A program made the translations under genes and the position numbers. The notes below the pieces were generated by a model. That model made no database searches. It saw only the letters and a program-made list of their open reading frames with translations, and was not told where the DNA came from. 64,000 nt of DNA from Styela clava (taxonomy: Eukaryota; Chordata; Ascidiacea; Stolidobranchia; Styelidae), in NCBI RefSeq assembly GCF_964204865.1, contig NC_135255.1:9639135-9703134 (forward strand). The letters run 5' to 3'. Below, piece by piece: positions 62,955 through 64,000 of the stretch; the stretch's first letter is position 1; each line of letters begins with the position of its first letter.

Positions 62955-63556
62955 TCAGTAAAAGTTGCAGTCGTATTCTCCATTTTTCCTCTCCAGTCCA
63001 TTTACATGCAACCAGTTCTCAAAGAAGGAAACTCTAGTAAAAACCCCAGGAAACAGACCGAATTTGTCAAAACAAGATCCGGCTGAAACAATTCCAGCAA
63101 TATACCATTCGCAACTGTCACATCTTTGACAAGCTATGGGGCCGCCGCTATCACCCTGTACAAAAAAGTTTATTATTTTTTATTACTATATATACTTTTT
63201 ACTATATTTCCCCTTTCTCTATAAAAGTATTCAAGTTATTAAATGATTGTTTTGTCAATTGCGGAAATACGTAAATTGAGTTCTGACTTGATAAACCTAA
63301 GATTAGTTGAGCTGGTTGATGCATTTTGTCATTTCAGGATTTCTTGCCTGTGGGAGATTGCCTCGATTAAGAAAATATCTTTCACCAAATTTGTTGAAAC
63401 TTACAGAGCATATGTCTACATCTATATCTTCTCGATTAGCACAGAAGAATGATTCAGTACTATAGAGTGGACTCGGTGCTCTACAATCTTCTGTCAATCT
63501 AATATCCATTGCTACTTCTTGTAATTTGACTGATAAATCTTCATCTATTAACGAGG
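62955..63556 (-). CDS. 3' end of a paralogous trypsin-like modular protease (partial)
   Basis: Two exons, 63556-63405 (152 nt, entering phase 1) and 63155-62955 (201 nt), match the last two exons of the 46.9-58.1 kb protease in length, phase and sequence. They keep S-L-I-D-E-D, C-A-N-R-E-D-I-D-V-D-I-C, the active-site G-D-S-G-G-P, C-Q-R-C-D-S-C-E-W-Y-I-A-G-I-V-S and the C-terminal N-G-E-Y-D-C-N-F-Y. The Asp six residues before the active serine is present, so trypsin-like specificity is predicted. No exon was found in 63557-64000, so the rest lies beyond the window. It is tail to tail with the complete gene. The frame is open and the splice sites are intact, so it is probably functional. Confidence 0.9.
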
Positions 63557-64000
63557 CTATAAAAAAAATTTGAATATATAAATAGGTTCATATTATCATC
63601 GATGTGGTCAGAGCTAAACCACGTGGTCATGCACTGCAATCATAGGTTGAGCAAAAGATTTTGTAAAAATATAGAACTTAAATGTTGCCCTGCTTACTTG
63701 TCGCTACATTCACCATATATATTCACAGGGTGTATCAAAGTAAGTATACACTTTTAAGTTTGAATTGATTTTCAGGTACTTATCATAGAGCGTTCATTTC
63801 TTTAAAAAACACAGTATGAATAAGTAGTAAAATTTAGGTATTGTTTGTATTTTTGATCAACCCACAGAATGACAAGGAGATTAAGCCAAGAAAGGAGGTG
63901 CAAAAGTCCTGTTTGGCAAGAAGCATATAAATCAGTAAGGCATACTTAGCGCCTCATTAACAGAGAATTATACTACTCACCCATACTATGTTTTCTAAAG
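63557..64000. other. intron of the partial protease gene
   Basis: Expected to be intron upstream of the exon at 63556. No coding segment or repeat recognised. Confidence 0.5.

Noticed and set aside
1..64000. CRISPR arrays, operons, bacterial signals
   Set aside because: All genes are spliced with GT-AG introns. The only regular tandem array (34.5-37.35 kb) has no repeat-spacer structure.

Overview
The window is AT-rich, intron-rich animal DNA. Five protein genes can be rebuilt exon by exon with GT-AG junctions and consistent reading phase, plus one orphan 3' exon. Most other sequence is DNA-transposon debris. The gene set is a MuRF-type TRIM E3 ligase, a collagen/fibrinogen-domain (ficolin-like) lectin, an SLC22 transporter and modular secreted serine proteases. 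This suggests an invertebrate chordate, most likely an ascidian tunicate. That assignment is inference from gene families and was not tested by any search.

Layout. 1-6.7 kb is repeat-rich. It holds an inverted fragment of a fibrinogen-domain exon and a decayed duplicate of the last MuRF exon. That duplicate is split by a 3.5-kb PIF/Harbinger-like element, which itself carries a nested hAT element. 6.8-9.5 kb (minus) is the ficolin-like gene, 6 exons, 335 aa. 10.8-19.5 kb (minus) is the MuRF/TRIM gene, 10 exons, 608 aa. 20.3 kb (minus) is an unassigned last coding exon. 24.3-33.7 kb (minus) is an SLC22-type transporter, 11 exons, 489 aa, with an optional twelfth exon. 34.0-39.5 kb is a 95-bp tandem satellite between inverted ends that look pogo/Tigger-like. 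39.5-46.8 kb holds LINE tails, hAT elements and MITEs. 46.9-58.1 kb (plus) is a 17-exon, 664-aa secreted trypsin-like protease with seven single-exon six-cysteine modules in front of the catalytic domain. 58.1-62.9 kb is repeats. 63.0 kb to the window edge (minus) is the 3' end of a paralogous protease, tail to tail with the first.

How genes relate. The ficolin-like lectin and the trypsin-like modular proteases are the kinds of molecules used in lectin-driven extracellular defence cascades. Nothing in the sequence shows that they act together, and they lie about 37 kb apart. The MuRF gene implies striated-muscle or sarcomere-linked ubiquitination. The SLC22 gene implies organic-ion uptake or efflux.

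The least familiar system is the protease array of paired six-cysteine modules separated by short Pro-rich linkers, (A-B-linker) three times, then one divergent module, then the protease. The transposon layer is also informative: several elements carry exact target-site duplications (8 bp hAT, 9 bp Mutator-type, TAA Harbinger-type, TA), and two of them can be compared with an empty site elsewhere in the window.
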